A stretch of DNA of 64,000 nt from Amphibalanus amphitrite (taxonomy: Eukaryota > Arthropoda > Thecostraca > Balanomorpha > Balanidae): contig NW_024882881.1 in NCBI RefSeq assembly GCF_019059575.1, forward strand, positions 112,120-176,119, read 5' to 3'. A model generated the notes under the pieces. It made no database searches and was not told the origin of the DNA. It saw nothing but the letters and a program-made list of their open reading frames with translations. A program made the translations under genes and the position numbers. Shown in pieces: positions 34,901-49,900 of this stretch. Positions within the stretch are counted from its first letter, which is position 1, and each line of letters opens with the position of its first letter.

Positions 34901-37900
34901 AAATATGGATCCAATAATACGGACGGGCACGCAACGGACGCCAGTCGGTCGGCCGGCCAGCGGCGCGGCGCACCGGCCGAAAAACAGCCGAGGCGGCATT
35001 CCTGACGCGGTGGCGGCCAGTGCGGCACGGCGCGCCTCTCCTGGTGGCGGCCAGGTCCGGCTGCGGGTCCGGGTCGGGCCGCCGCGCTGACGGACGCCGC
35101 TGACGGATGTCACCCGTCCGCCGGCGCCGACACGGCACCCCAGCTGGCCGACGGCGGGCCGGCCGGCCGGCGAGAGGCGGCGAACTGACGCCGATACGGG
35201 CGGCCGCGGCACGCCGCCGGCCGGTGGCGACACGCCGCCCGATCGGCCGATAGCCAGTCGCGGACGGCGGGCCCCAGGGCAGTAATTGTCCGCACCTTCG
35301 TCACTGCATGGTGCATACGGCCCCGGGGCTGACCCTCGATCCACGAGACACACGGCACGGGTACTCAGGCCGCGTGCACTCGCCCCGTAACACACATAGC
35401 ACTGCCCTATGACTCCCCTGCACCGACGTGGAGGTCCAAGGCCTCGGCGGCCTGTCTGGAGGTCTCGACAGCAAGACGGGAGGTCCTCAGTCGACGACAC
35501 CGTCAGCCGGTGACGGCTGTGTCAGACAGCCAGACAGGGCCAAAAATACCTCGCATCGTGATCGACAGCGTTACTATCCAACCATCGCGAGGACAGGGCA
35601 GCACAGGAGGCACTCGCCAGTACAGGTTACCCCAACACCATACAAATCAGCCCATACACCGGCTCTACCGACCACAGCCAGCCACCACTCAACATCGTCC
35701 ATACAGTCACTCACAGCCACATCCCACTCGGCCGGTCGACCACCCAGCGCCGCCGCCACCGCGCCGCCGCCGCCGCATCACGTAATCACGGTGCGGTCTA
35801 ATAGCGCTGATTTATGCAAACCATAAATGGGTGAGAACTGTTGGGCTAGGTCGGCAGCGGCCGTGCCGGCCCATGCCGCTGCCCAATGCAGCTGCACGGC
35901 GCGCGTAACGCAGCCGTGTGCAGTCTGTAGTTCAGCGCTGCGCCAAATTGCATTCGGTGGTGATGGTGCTGCTGGTGGTGACGGGTGTACGCGAGGCTCT
36001 ACAGTCAAGGTCGTGTTGCGTTCGTGTACGCTGCCACGTCGTTGCCTCATGCTAATTGGTGCAACAAAAACCGGGCAACAGCGGTGTGATAACGCACGGG
36101 CACGTCCCCGTTCGGTGTCTGAGCCCCACACTACACGCAGTGTAACAGCATGTCTGGTATCACACCAACAATCATAAACGACGTGCCAAGACAAGGCAGC
36201 CTTTATACGCCCATTACGCACACCACCAGGCACCAGCATCCATCCACTATCCAAATAGACCGTTATCCAGCCCCTCATGCACACTGCACGAGGGGCTGGA
36301 TATAGATATACGTTACACAGCTCACACACCTCTCCATGGACAGACGGCTGGCATGCGCGGTACCTTACCTCTCAGGTTCTTCATATGCGCGACGGCCATG
36401 CGCAGGATGGTGAGTTTGTCGGGCTTGCGGGCCAGCGCCGAGCAGGTGGGCACCATGTCGGACAGCTCCGAGATGTAGGCCGTCATCTTGTTGCGGCGGC
36501 GTCGCTCGATCTCGCAGTGGTTCTCCCTGGAGGCAGGCGTGGAGCCCGTGTTACTGGCCAAGGCGGTAGGTCGCGCCCCGAAAAGAGTGACACCCCCCAC
36601 CCGCCCCCGGTCCCCGGCCCGGCTCCGGCCCCGCGCGCCGCCCTACCCCGACGCACCGCCGCGCTGCACGGCGACGGTCCCGGCGCGGCCGTGATATTCG
36701 CGACAAGTTTGTCGCAGCGACCGCGGCCAAACGACGCGGAAGGCGGCAGCGGAGACGGAGAAGTTTCGGAAGTTTGATCGAGCGTGCGGTCCTCCAGCGA
36801 GCCGCCACCAAACCTAATTGGCATAAAAACAAGACCGAAAGCGGAAAAAGAAAGGAAAGAAACAGCGGTGAGGAAGTCGCGGCGGACGCGCTGTATTGCA
36901 GCACCAATACGGAGCTCGACGACCACCAAGGTGACCACACGACTATCGACGCCGAGCGAGCACAGAGAGGGAGCCGACTGAGCGGCACAGGAGCGCCGCC
37001 GGTCGGCTCGGGCGGGCTCATTTCCGCGCCCGGCACGGCAGGGACGCGGGTCGGCCCGCTTCCCGGAACCAGTTCCGCCCCGACGGGACGCCGCCGGCCG
37101 GCGTCAGAGGTCACCATGCACTCATAACGCTAGTGGCAGGCCGCGAACGTGACCGCGCCTCGCCGAGCCGCCGCTCACAGCTTTCCACCGTAAATTCAGG
37201 GGGTGTTCACGGGCACCGCACACTGCTGCGTGCGGTGTGTGCGGTACGTCCAGCAGGCGTGGGGGTAGGGGATGGGTAGGTGGCTCTGACGTCACGGCTG
37301 CGTGCGGTGGACGGTCCGCTGTGGCCAGTCCCGACCGGCCACAGCGGTCGCTGTGTGCGGTGACGCAAGGCTGACGTAGGGACGCAGTGGGCGGAGCTTG
37401 GAGGCTGTGTGCGGTCCGACCGCACACAGGGTCCGTGAACAGCCCTCAGCAGAGCCCGAATAAAAATTGGACAGCCTGATCGCGGCTTATGGACGACGAA
37501 CGATACAGAGCGTCGGGCTTTGATTTGAAGAGTTCCTCCAACGGAAGTGGTTTGGGTTAATGCATTCGGAAACTTTGACTGTATCTCTGACTGGTTGCAA
37601 ATATTACCGGCTAAACTTTGACATTCTGCCAAGCAAATTGAGAAGTTCACTGAATGCAGCGCTATTCACTAGGATTCCTGTTTTGCGCGGTACTGCGAAT
37701 TAACCGAGCACTGCTCAAATTAGAAGCCATTCGGGCATCTCATTAACAGCATATCAAAGCTATTATCATTCCTCGGTGAAATCGCGCTGGTAGCGATGAT
37801 TCAAGATGGACAATGCGGAAAGCTGTCTGCACAATATGCACCTACACCACAAGTATTTAGATATACGTTTGATTACACATTTTAAATACACCGGAATACT

Positions 37901-40900
37901 TTGGTCTCAATTGTTCACCTTTTGAAAATTTGAATCGTTCATTTCTAAGATCGTTTCGACTCTCGACAGTCAGCTGAATGACAAAATACTAGTCATGGGT
38001 GCCATAGGGGATTGTCACCCATTACTATGGTATTCGGTTGTGCTGCGGATAAACATAACGGGCGGTCGGGACCCGCCGTTCCTCATACATGACGCGGATG
38101 CCAGCTGGCAGTGACCCACACGGCATCCGGCGGTATGTCAGCCTGACAGATAAACCCGATCGAAAAACCGCAGTCTCCAGTTTAGCTACTAAGGCAATCG
38201 TCAGCCGAGCAGTGTGTGCTAAGTACTAATTTTCATAAGAACTATGACACACTATGAACAGCCTGCGACTGCGTAAGGCTGTGGGTCTCTTCAAGTACAT
38301 GTTCCACAGCACGTCGGCCGGGCGACCCGTCCCGCGTCCCTGCCGGCGCCACTCCTGTCCATCCGTCAGGCGGCGGCGCCGCGGCGCTGCCGTTTTGTCC
38401 GGTTGAGTTATTCCCGCCGACTTCGGCCGGGACAGTCGGACTGGCCAGCCAGGCCGGCGCATTACCGAGTTGGGCATAATTGCCTTAGGGCTAACTTACA
38501 GCCGGGACGTGTCCGCCGCAGCGGCGGCCCCATTCACTTACGCCCGCATATAGGGAGATATATTAAGCATGATAGAGCCCGCTGCGGGGAGGGGAGGCCA
38601 GACACCCGGGCGCCAGCCGCTCTATATCGGAAAAGTTGCCGCCGCCGCCCGGCCAGCCAGCCATCCGGAAATAAACGGTATGGCCGGGCGGCGGCATCTC
38701 TCCCCTGTCGCTGGAATTCGCCCGTGCTCCCGCTGGCCGGGCCGTGGGGAGCCGCCGGGCGTGCTGCTCTGGATCGAGCCGTGAGGACTGCTGTCATCTT
38801 GCGCGCGCTGCGCCTGTCGCGGCGGCCGGGGCCGGGCCGGGGAGCCGCGCACACGGGAACCCCACTCACTTGGCATAGCGCTCCTTCTCCTGAACACCGT
38901 CGTCGTCCATCCGGCCGTACTTGGGCGTGCCGTCCTCCTCGTCCGACCTGAGGGGAGCGAGAAGAGCGGGTCAGATCAGCGGGTCTGGGACAGGTCACCT
39001 ACACCAGTCAGATCAGCAGATTGACAGGTCAAATCAGCGGGTCACAACCATTCAACTCATCGAGCCAGGGTGGGTCACATGAGGGGGTCAGATAAGCAAG
39101 AGGTAAGGAAATGTAAGCACCTATTTCAGCTGGGTATACAGGGTGTCCGGAAAGTCCTGGCGCTTCTTTTGGACGCCGTGTAACGCGCGCTGTGATTATT
39201 GGACATTCAGCCAATCATCACAGACATGACCCCTCGTTGATTGCTCAGCCAGGGGTCGTGTAAATATGACCTTGAAATCGTTTTCAGTGATGGGTAGATG
39301 GGCGAAGATGCGCCTTGTCGCTGAATGCCTGCGCGCGGCGGCCGGGTGCGACTTGAACGAGGCGCGAGTTGCAGCGCGATGCGGCGTTTTTCGATGAATG
39401 GTTTAGCAGGTAAAGGTTTATTTCGACTCGGGAATTCCTTAAAAAATATCCTCAGACCGTTTCGAACGCGATATGGGAACGGAGCAGCATTTCAACGCGG
39501 CAATCGAAGAAAGTGCGGGGGTCTGATGGACAAAAATGTCCCATCATCTTCGTCAATGTCGAATAAATGAATAACAGGCTGGCCCACGAGGGGTTCCTGG
39601 ACAGCCACATCAACCCGAGGGTCAAGACGACATGCCCTAAGGGTCACTTCGCATTTCAACAGCACAGAGCACCCTCCAACAACGCCGCCGCCATTCAAGC
39701 TAAACTGACAGAGGAGCTTGCCGGGCCAGATCACCGTGGCGAAATGAGATTAGGCCGCCTTATTCTCCTAACCTGACCCGCTCGACTAAGGCGTGCTACG
39801 CGTTTTGTAGAACAGGATCTAGGCCATTTCTCACCCCAACCTGGAGTCGCTGAAGACTCGCATCATGACAGCATGGGAGGACCTGGAAATGCCCCGCATC
39901 GTCAAAACCCGCAGACGCTTCCTCCCCTACGTCGAGGCCGTCGTCGGCGCCGACGGTGGTTACATTGAATGAGCACGTAGCGGAAGCATGTGGCTTGGTG
40001 TCCCTGGTCATTGTTTTGATCCATTGATTAGTATCTATGAACCAATGGCATTTGTTTTAGAAAATGTTGAAAAGCGCCAGAACTATTCGGACACCCTGTA
40101 CTAATGATGTCGCTGTCACGGCCGACCCATAGCCAACCCATGTGATCTTCGTTACACTTAGTTGCTGTCAAGTCCTTTTTCGCCCCTGTCTGGTCTCTGT
40201 AGGACATCCACAGACATGGTTCGATGTGGTCAGTTTGGCCGACCTCATCAGATCTGGTCTGATCCAGATGCCGGCAGCTGCAGCGTCCCGGGGCAGCCGT
40301 TGTCCGGCAGGCAAAAACTGGTCCCTCTCCGTCACCGGCCGGACACAGGAGCGCACGGAGAGCGACAGACAGCCGGCGGACACACCATTACGGCAGTGTC
40401 ACGCAGCCGGCCCCCGGACCAGCGACAGGCCACTATCGCCGCCGGCACGGGGCCAGCCAGACACAGGGTGGGACGGGTGGGAGACAGACACGGGAGAGAT
40501 ACGGAGAGCGGGGAGCAATAGCACTATAAAGTGACATGACATTAGTGTCTGAGCGAATGGATGGCTGGCGGCAGACACACGGGATATATTCTAGGCAACG
40601 GAGAGTGACGGGTGTGAGGGGCCGGTTCGCAGTCAGCGGCCCACATCGGGTCACCGCCCGGGTCAGCCGGCCGATACGGCGCGGTGCAGTGGAGAGGGTG
40701 TACTGCACCGGGTCACGGCCCGGGTCAGTCATACTGCACCGGGTCACGGCCCGGGTCAGTGGGGTGCCAGCGGGGTGCCGGCTGCAGTCACGGTCCGCCC
40801 TGAGCCCGCGGTACCGACCACCCGGGCGCTGACGGCCATGGGTCGGGGGTGGAGACGGGATAACACCTTATCCAGCACAGGGCAGAACATGGGCCAGAAC

Positions 40901-43900
40901 AGCGCACGACTGTCGTCTCAAAGGGTGGCGTCGGTCATCACCAGCGGATCTCGCAGCGCGCACAGTAAGGGCCGCGGATGTAGCTGTGGCAACAGCCACC
41001 AGCAGAACGATAATTACGGATGGCGCCTCATGGCGGAGCACGGATACGGTTCAGCAAGCTTTGGTGCGGACTTCCTCAGCGGAACATTATTGGTTAGGCG
41101 GCCATAAATTAAATGCAAATGTTGGTATGAAGTGATTTCACAGCGAGTTATTTTTGGCTCACATTATATCAAACACAATGGATGGTGCCGAATGAATCGA
41201 CAATGGTTTCTTAGAAGCGGGTCTTGTGATGCAAATCACGCTCAAGTTCAGACAGTCATCCATTTAATGAAGACCTTGTGTGATAAACATTCGAACTGCG
41301 CACGGCACGTAAGGTTGGCTTCTATCTCCCAGACAGCCTCCCCATAATACCCGGCTCAGTCATCAGTAGATCCCACCGACATCTGAGCGAAATGAACAGT
41401 CCTGTGTCGGCCGCTGTCACACCCTCCATCCATCCAATGACTCCGGGAGATCCCGTCATCACCTCACGGGGAGATCAGCACCGCTGCACCGGCCAGCCAG
41501 GGTAGGTACGGGGCTCGGGGACGCGGGCGTGACCCGACTCCCAACAACGTCTCACCTCGCCGGCGACCCGAGCCGTCACAATACCGTTGCAACCCGCCCA
41601 CCATCCCCAGGTGTATATCATATACTGTCATGCCTTGGTCATGCCCACCTAGCAGCCAATAGGAGACTAGCTGTGTGTGGGCACGGCCAGTGACATCACC
41701 CAGTCGCCTGCTGAGTATCAACGCCTGCCAACTTACCACCGCCTAGGCTATCAGTTAACACTCCATCAGCCGGGGACCGCTACAAAACCCATCAACCACT
41801 AATCTGCAGCAAACAACTCATCTGCGGAGGCTGTCGGCACTCGGTCGCCGATCTCACCGGGCGGGGTGGGGACGGGGCGGGGTGGAGTCGTCCCGAGATC
41901 GGTCCATCGGCGCTGAGCGACGGCGATAGAGCGGCCTTCCGTCGTCCGGGAGGTTATCCCCGCGTCACGGAGGGTCCGCCTCTCGTCATACGCGGCACCG
42001 CGTCCCATCGGCAGCGCCATCGCCCGGGCACGCGGTCGATACCGGTAGGGACGACCGATTCCATTACGAGACAATTACACGGATTAGACGGGGGTCGCAC
42101 GGGCACGCGACGCGGAAGTGGCGCCGACGCCGACACCAGCGGTACCGAGACGGGCAGAGGTGGGGAGCAGGGAGCAGGGAGCAGAGAGCGACCGACATAA
42201 GGCAAAACACAAAGGGAAGGGAAAAGGGCATGGAAAGGATCAGAGAACTGAGCCAAAACGCGTGAGGAAAAAAGGAGAAACGATATGCTCCACATGTCTC
42301 GAAGCCAGAACATCCAAAGATATAGGGAGTGATATGATGCGAAGACCCAACGATCGGCAACTTAATGAACCAGCAATGGTTCAAGACAAAACATGCAGAC
42401 CTTCCAATTCAAACCGTCAATAAGCCGGTAAATGTATTAGTGGATGTCCAAGGTGCATAAGGCGCATCGGTCCCGACCTGTCACCTGTAGCCAACGCCCC
42501 GCGTGGTTACACAATGCTAAATACCACGTCGTGCACGGGACACCTGTGGGGCACTTCAATGGTAACTTAGTGCACCGCCGAGCCACCCTGTTACATAGCT
42601 GGGTCCGAGCATAACACGCGCCGAGGGACACATCAAGACACGCCTCGTATACCGAAATTACCTTTATGGAATGAAAATGGGTCATCTCGCTAATGAAAAG
42701 AGTGCCTAATACCTCCGGAATGCAAGGCAACGGACGGTATGACACACGAGTATGACGGTATGACGAGCAGACACACCGTCCCCAGCAACTGACACACGGC
42801 CCTGTCCTATGGAATTCCGACTGTGTCCGGCCCTCTCTGGCCGAGGCTGCTCTCAGAGCAGACAGGTGAGGAGGCGGCTGTCTGCCTGTCTGTCGGTCCC
42901 GTGCCCCCGCTCCGCCGCCAGAGCGCACGTCAGTCGGCCGATGCTGGGCCGGATTGCGGCCAATTTTGCGCATACCGGCACGAATGGGCGCGCGATAACA
43001 AAGGCGGCTGAGCGGCGGCGGCCAGTGCAGGCCGCCTCACCTCCACACAGCACCGACACGTCACGCCACTGTGGGCGGCGACTGTACCGCGCACAGGTCC
43101 ACACACAGGTACCGCGGCCAGTACAGGGTCGCCTCACCTCCACACAGCAGACCCGTCATTGTGTCAGTGCTGTGAGCGGCTCAATGTACGACCGTAATAC
43201 GAACGGGTCAACGCAGGTCCATACAGGTTCACTCGGGTCCAACCAGGTCCACGCAGGTCTAATCTCAGCGGTCCAAACCATCACCAGTAGAACCGAGATG
43301 CCACACCAGTCCATCCCGGCTAGCGCACAAGGATACACACCGTGACCCAGTGATGCTTCCAGCCCTACGCGGTAAACGCCCATCGCCAACGCCCTGATGG
43401 AAGGCAACGAAACCAATGCGAGACCAATCCGTTCCCTACCATCGTAGGCGCGACGTCTGCATGAGCTGCATTACGCAGCCAGTCTTCTGATCCCTGCGTC
43501 CAGTTCGCGGTCACCACTGTCTGCATTCGTTCTTTCAGCGCTAATGCCGACAGAGCCCATCACTAGCCCTCAGCCCCAGCGGACCCGGTGACCGGCGCCG
43601 TCACGGCCCTTCAGGCCCGCACAGAATCCCGCGCCAACATTATTAATTTCCATTAGTCGGGCGCCGGTGCCGTCCTTTCAGCCGGCCGCCCATTAGCCGA
43701 TAAAATATTCACGGCGCCGAATTAAGACTGGTGGAGCGGGCGGCCGGGTGCGGCGGCCGCCGTGTGTGGTGACGTCAGAGGTCCTGGCCGGACCGGCAGC
43801 GGCGCGGAGAGCTAGGCGGTAGACGGCCGAGCCGGCGGGGTCAGCGGACCGACACGGAACTGACCGGCCCGGCCACGGCCGTAACGCCGCCGCCCCACCC

Positions 43901-46900
43901 CGGTACTCGGAGAATGTGACGCAAACGACAGAGCGCAGTCGGACCGAGTTCGGAGGCATCTGCAGCTGTCACAAACCCGGACTGAGACACATCCGCCTGG
44001 GTGACGCGCCCACTCAGGGTTTTATCACAGGTCCGGTACATCAATCAGAAACACATAAATCACGAGCCGGGCCCATCACAGTCCGGGCCAGGGGAAGAAC
44101 ACGACCGGTTGCGAATACAGCCATAACGAATATACAATGAGCTCGAGACCAGTCTGATGTGCTAGAAGTGTGAGCTTACAAGTCCATCATCCCGTGATTG
44201 AATCTATAATCAAGTACTTTTTGGCGTCCTACATACGAGTCTGTAATTTCCACATTTTTCTACAACATATCAAAAGTGCTTGAATGCAAGGTGGTACGTT
44301 TTCACAGTATCCGGTGATAGGAAGTCGAAGAATGAAAATGCATTAATTCGTTTTAAAGCTATTTCAAAGAACACAAAATGGTACATTTAAAGGGTAAGGC
44401 AAATTAACGCGTCTGCACTGATCTCGAATTCGTGACGCTCCGCGCTCATTTTTCTCAGCAATGTCCGGCGCTTTGCACAATATGTAAGCAGCTCCAACGT
44501 TTGATCGGAAGTGGACCGGACCTTTCCAGAGACCCAACGAAGGTTGCAGACTTCTAATGCAAAAAACGTGCCGGAAACATGTTCAAAGCAGTGGACACGC
44601 TGCAATCATGGCCACATCTCTCGACGGACATAGAATAAGATACAAGTAAAATCTCAGTCGATACTAAAGGTTCAGTCAAAATGACAACTGACATGACTTC
44701 TAAATCGTTGTCACTCTTATCTATAACCGCAGAGGACAGAGGTGCAGTTGATGTAATCTGACATCGTAAGCAAAACCCATTCAATACAGCCGTGAGTTCG
44801 TGACTCGTGATCACTTGGAAAATCCTAATGGGTATTTGAACCAGGAACATTTAAACATGTATTTGCAAAACAGATTCTAAGGCATACACCTATGAGCTGT
44901 GCTTCCAGCTTATTTTCGATTCAGTCATACCAGCCGGGCCTCCCCAGCACGTGTGCTGGTCTAGTGCTGGTCTACCCTGCAGTCTGAGCGCGGTGTCACA
45001 GCTCTGCACCGCCCGGAACTCGGGCCACCGCCCCCGCTCGCCGCCGACCGGCGCTCGTGCGCCGTTTTTGTCCACGCCGTGCCGGAAGCAGCGCAACGCG
45101 ACCGCCGCAATCATGGAAAACGGTCCAATCACGGCGTGGCCAAGTCAGCGGCCCGAGGGCCGACGGAGCGGGGCGGCGCCATCACGGCTCACCGCGCCGA
45201 CCGGCCGACCGATGGACGGGCGCGCAAATCGAGCTCCTCGCAGCAACACCACAGAGGTCGATCTACCCCTAAGTCATTAGGGGCATCAACTGCGCCCTTG
45301 GTAGGCGCCACATGATCTAAGGATCACTACGGTTATCTAACGACAAGAGAATCAGAGCCAAAGACCGACCTGGCTGGTCACCTGCAGCGACACAATGGTA
45401 GGCGACCTGGCCACGAACAATGGCCACCGACCTGAGGCCGGACAAAGGACCTCCAGTCACAGACACCCAGCCGACCGCGCTGCAAGGGCGCGCCCTGGCC
45501 GCAGAGCTGGCACAACTCACCGGTGACCTAACGCGACCCCCGCACACTGTCGCCAGTGACCTGTGAGGGGGCGGTCACGGCGCCGGCCGCTGGTCAGTGA
45601 CCTGAGAGCGGACGGTCACGGATCGTTCACGGCCCATCGGCACCGGCACGGCCCTGCCCAGTGCCCACCGACACATAACGGTCGGTGGCCAGGGGTGAAA
45701 TCCCAGACAGAAAGAAAAAGCGTCCAAAAAGGAACAGCGTGCAAGAAACGTTGCATGGAATTCTGCATGGAAAATGCTGTTCCTTCCTACTATAAATATG
45801 CTATGAAAAACCGAAAGGTAATGGCAAAAGAGCCACGCTACATGTTGTCTGGCGTCTTAGCTAGCAGGCTAAGGCGAATTACGAGCCGAACTGATTTCCG
45901 AGCGGCATCTTAAAATTACGAGCACCAAGCTATGAAATGTTAATTGAAGCAATTCATTTTTGCATGTTTGGTTTAGCTGATGTGTAGCACTTAGTGTCTC
46001 CATCCTTCAAATGTTCGGCAATAAACCTCAGAGGCAATTAAGCGACTGACAGCGACTGTTCGCTGTATTTCTTCACCTGCTCCAGTTTTGAGACATCCAT
46101 TTACAACGAAGACGGAGCAGGACGCACGAAACTGCACGGCATAGTACGCCACGGCCAGCAGGGCACAACACGGCATAACACGGCACGGCACAACACGGGA
46201 CGGGAGGGCAGGGCACAGCTCTGACCTGAGTGCTCGCACGCGCGAACCGTTACCGCCGGCCGCTCTCGCCGCGAACGTGATGTCCAGGTCCGGCCATTAT
46301 TATTCGTTATGACTTGGCACATTGCACGTATTAATCAATCCATAGGAGTGTTGTGCAACAGAAAGGAGCGGCCGTCAGCGGCGCTGGCCGGCCGGCCGCT
46401 GCAACTGCAGCACGGACGGCGGAGAAAGAGAGCGGCCAGCGTCGAGACGCGGCGGCTGAGACGCGGTGGCTCGAACGGCGCACGCCCCGGCAGCGCGGCT
46501 CCGCAGAGGTGACGGCTCTCTGGGGAGCAGCAGCGCCGCACAGACGGTCCTTGTACTGCAGCGGGTTTCGGCAAGGTGGAGAATGGGACAGAACGGCCAG
46601 GCCGACTAGCACGGAGGAGCAGGGCGGTGGGAAATTTTGGACGAAGGAACGTCTCGTTGACACCGAACTCGCCAGTCGCCACAAGCCTGGTCGCCATGTC
46701 CAGATAGGACATGACAGCCCCAGGCCGAGAAAATCAGAGCGTGAGAAACTAGGAAGATGAACAGAACCTGGAAGAAAAAGAAAAGAACAATGATTACGAT
46801 AACGTAGAATGGTGGGAGTAACATCTTACCAAATGATTTGGATTTAGGCTCAAGAACTATTTCTTCGGAGCCAGATTGAAATATTCAAGCCGATGTCATC

Positions 46901-49900
46901 AAGATAGTTGAGGGGATATTACCACAGCCGATATCGACCGGAAACCGCCCACGTAACTCCAGTTATGAGCGCTGGCGGGGCGCTGACGAGAGGAGAGTGA
47001 GTGAGAGGCGGCCGGCGGGCGCGCCGCGGGCAGGGCGGCCGCTCGGTGCCGCCCGGTTATCTGGCCGTCTGTCGGCGGCCGACCAGGTCGTGACCCGCCC
47101 GTCGGCCGGCCGCCGCTTATCTCGCTGCAACAGGCCGTAAACGGGCGGGCCGGCCCGTGCAGTACCGGCCGGCGTGGGAACTGTACCGGCGCCGCCGTGG
47201 GAACGGCGCCCAGCCTCCGCTGGCCGGACACGACCGGCCGCGGCGGGGCGCCGCTGACCGCAGCGGCAGCGCAGATCGGCCGCAGAGCGCACTTGGTCCG
47301 CGAATGGCACAGTGGGACCAGCGCAGGCCCGGCCGTAGCGCGCACTGTGCACCGATGGCTGGTCCGCAAATGGCAAAGACGGACCAGCGCAGCGGCGCAA
47401 CGCACACGGTTCCAGCTCAGCGGGCTTTGGCCGCTGGTCCACACCGTTACAAATCGCAGACTACAAGACACAACTGCGAAAGGAATGAGACAAAACAAAG
47501 AGCCAGCGCTGCCACAAACTTCGCAATAATATGGAAACCTAGCAAGCAGCCTGACTGACATATCAACTTTCAAGCATATACTCATACATTTATCTGCCCG
47601 CATCAGTAACAAAGAGAACCGCTCGAAATTTTGCACCTTGCAATAACAAGATTTTCATTTTTCCTGTAGTAGCCGTATGGACTCAGACCGTTCTCGGTTC
47701 TCGCCTGCATAGCAGTCAACCGAGAAGGCCATCTCTCCTCTGAGCGAACAGAGAATGAAGCATTTAAATCAGATGAGGTGAAGAAAAAGAGCCGCTTAGC
47801 TGCGTGTGAGAAACGACCCAAGTGAAAGAAATAGGCTGAGAAGAATTCGTCTTTCACATAGAATGCCTGCAAAACAGACCATTCCGGCAGAAGGCGCAGC
47901 AAGTCGGACGCAGCAACCATCAAGATGGCAGCGAAGTGTTTCCGAGACCAACCCCGCACGATACGGTATAAAATGGCCATTACCCCGAATGGCCACCCGT
48001 ATCATCCCGTAAAATTACAGAAGCCTTCAGCCAATTCAGCGCAAATGATTAAGCAAAACAAGGACACTTGGCTTACAAACAGAGAGTGACTTTGCAATAG
48101 CAGTTACATTCAGGCAGTCTGCAAAGCACAATTGGGAGAGCGAAGGGGAATGACGTAAGGTGTTGGAGAGAGATGACGTCAGGTGGGGAGCAGGATGACG
48201 GCAGGTGGGGGAAAAGACGACGTCAGGTGGTGGAGTCTTGCTGCAACCATCGCTTTTCGTCTCACACCTGCACAAAATCAGTACATGCTGTCTCGACGAG
48301 AAGTTTGCCAAAATATTTTAAAAAATAGCAGACATGTCATATCCCTTTTCACGAAGCTTCTCATGAATACCACCGTCTCCCTAACGAGAAAAAGCCGCCG
48401 TAACACCAGTAACTAACTCCGAGCCTCCGAACCGCGGCGCCATATGGAGGACGGAACAACCGCACACCATTCTCATTCTCGGCCGGCGTCAGAGCTGACC
48501 CGGCTAAAGCGGCGCCACACGGCTAAAACGGGCGCCACCCACCACCAGCTCTGTGCCGCTCCATTCTCAGTGCTCGGTGCTGCGCCGGGCGGCGAGCTGA
48601 CCCGACCGGAGCGGCGCGCCGCCCTCAGACGTCGACGCAGCGCCGCATCCATCAGCGGGCGGCTTTGTGGCGTCGGCGGCGCCGTTGGCCGCGTCCACTG
48701 GCGGCCTGGCACGGTCAGCGGCCAACACAGCCGGGACCGCCGTCACCGACCCGGTCAGAGACCGACACAGCCGGGCCAGCGGCCGATACAGCCGGGACCG
48801 CCGTCACCGACCCGGTCAGAGACCGACACAGCCGGGCCAGCGGCCGATACAGCCGGGCCCGCGGTCGACACAGCCGAGCCAGCTGCCGACAGACCTGAGC
48901 CCGACTTCGGGAGACCCACCGACAAAGATGGAGATAGGAGCCAGCGACCGTTTGGGGGAGACCTGAAGGCAGCGCACGACGGGATGGATTGACAGGATAA
49001 CACAGGTAGAAAATACGAGTGTGGTCAGAACCGCCAAGCATACCAGGTTGAAGACCTCTTTTGGACAGCACAAGCCCATAAAACTGAGGAAATACCGGAA
49101 AGTACAGCATATTTCTCTACAGCATAGGGGAGCGTACCAAGTTGGCTATCTATATTTGAATTAGGAACATAAAAGCTGGATCGACAAGACAAAGCCACAA
49201 ACATAAGTTGCTGGACCTTAATTGATGCCCCATCGAAGAAACCGGCAACGGTATACATAAATCCGCGGACGGGTAAATGTCATGACCTATCACAGCGGTC
49301 AGTTTACTTGTATCAACATTTTTCAGAGTGCAAAGAATAGTACAGGGCCGCAAGTGTGCCACCCCCCTAAAGAAACCCACTGTGGTCGGTGCAGCAGCGA
49401 CAAAATTATGGCTTAGCTGGCTTGAACCGTTCATTATCTAACAGCAAAAACTTCAGCCAAGCAGATCACGAAAATCTCCCAAACCCAGAAGTAATCTGAA
49501 ATTTCCCACTGCGGACACTGCACTGCAGACGTCAGTGGTCGATTGGGCGTCAGTTAACGACCCAGCGGGGAACTCAACACGCGATAATCGTCTGTCAACA
49601 CGGGCTGACAGGAGCGATAACCAGTCCGACCACCAATTATTGTGGCCGTTTCTCGGTACCGCAGATACTGTCCATGGCTCGTAGCACAGTGTTACAGGGC
49701 ACCCGGTGGGAGGGGAGGGCGGTAACACAGTGTTTCTGGTCATAAGGAGAGGGAGGGGCGCGCAAATCGACCCTCACTAACAAACGACACCAGCCTGTCG
49801 CAAAGGTCGGCCACAGTCGCTGAAACGACACCATCAATAATGTGTCCAGCAAACATGCACGGGGGACGCATTTGAAGGTCCCCAGGAAGTTTCTAGAAAT

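Noticed and set aside
34574-35500. 308-codon minus-strand open frame
   Set aside because: Lies in GC-rich intron DNA, Pro/Arg/Gly-rich, no domain and no codon pattern like the real exons.
46899-47636. 245-codon minus-strand open frame
   Set aside because: Spans GC-rich repeat DNA and plain intron; no domain and no splice support.
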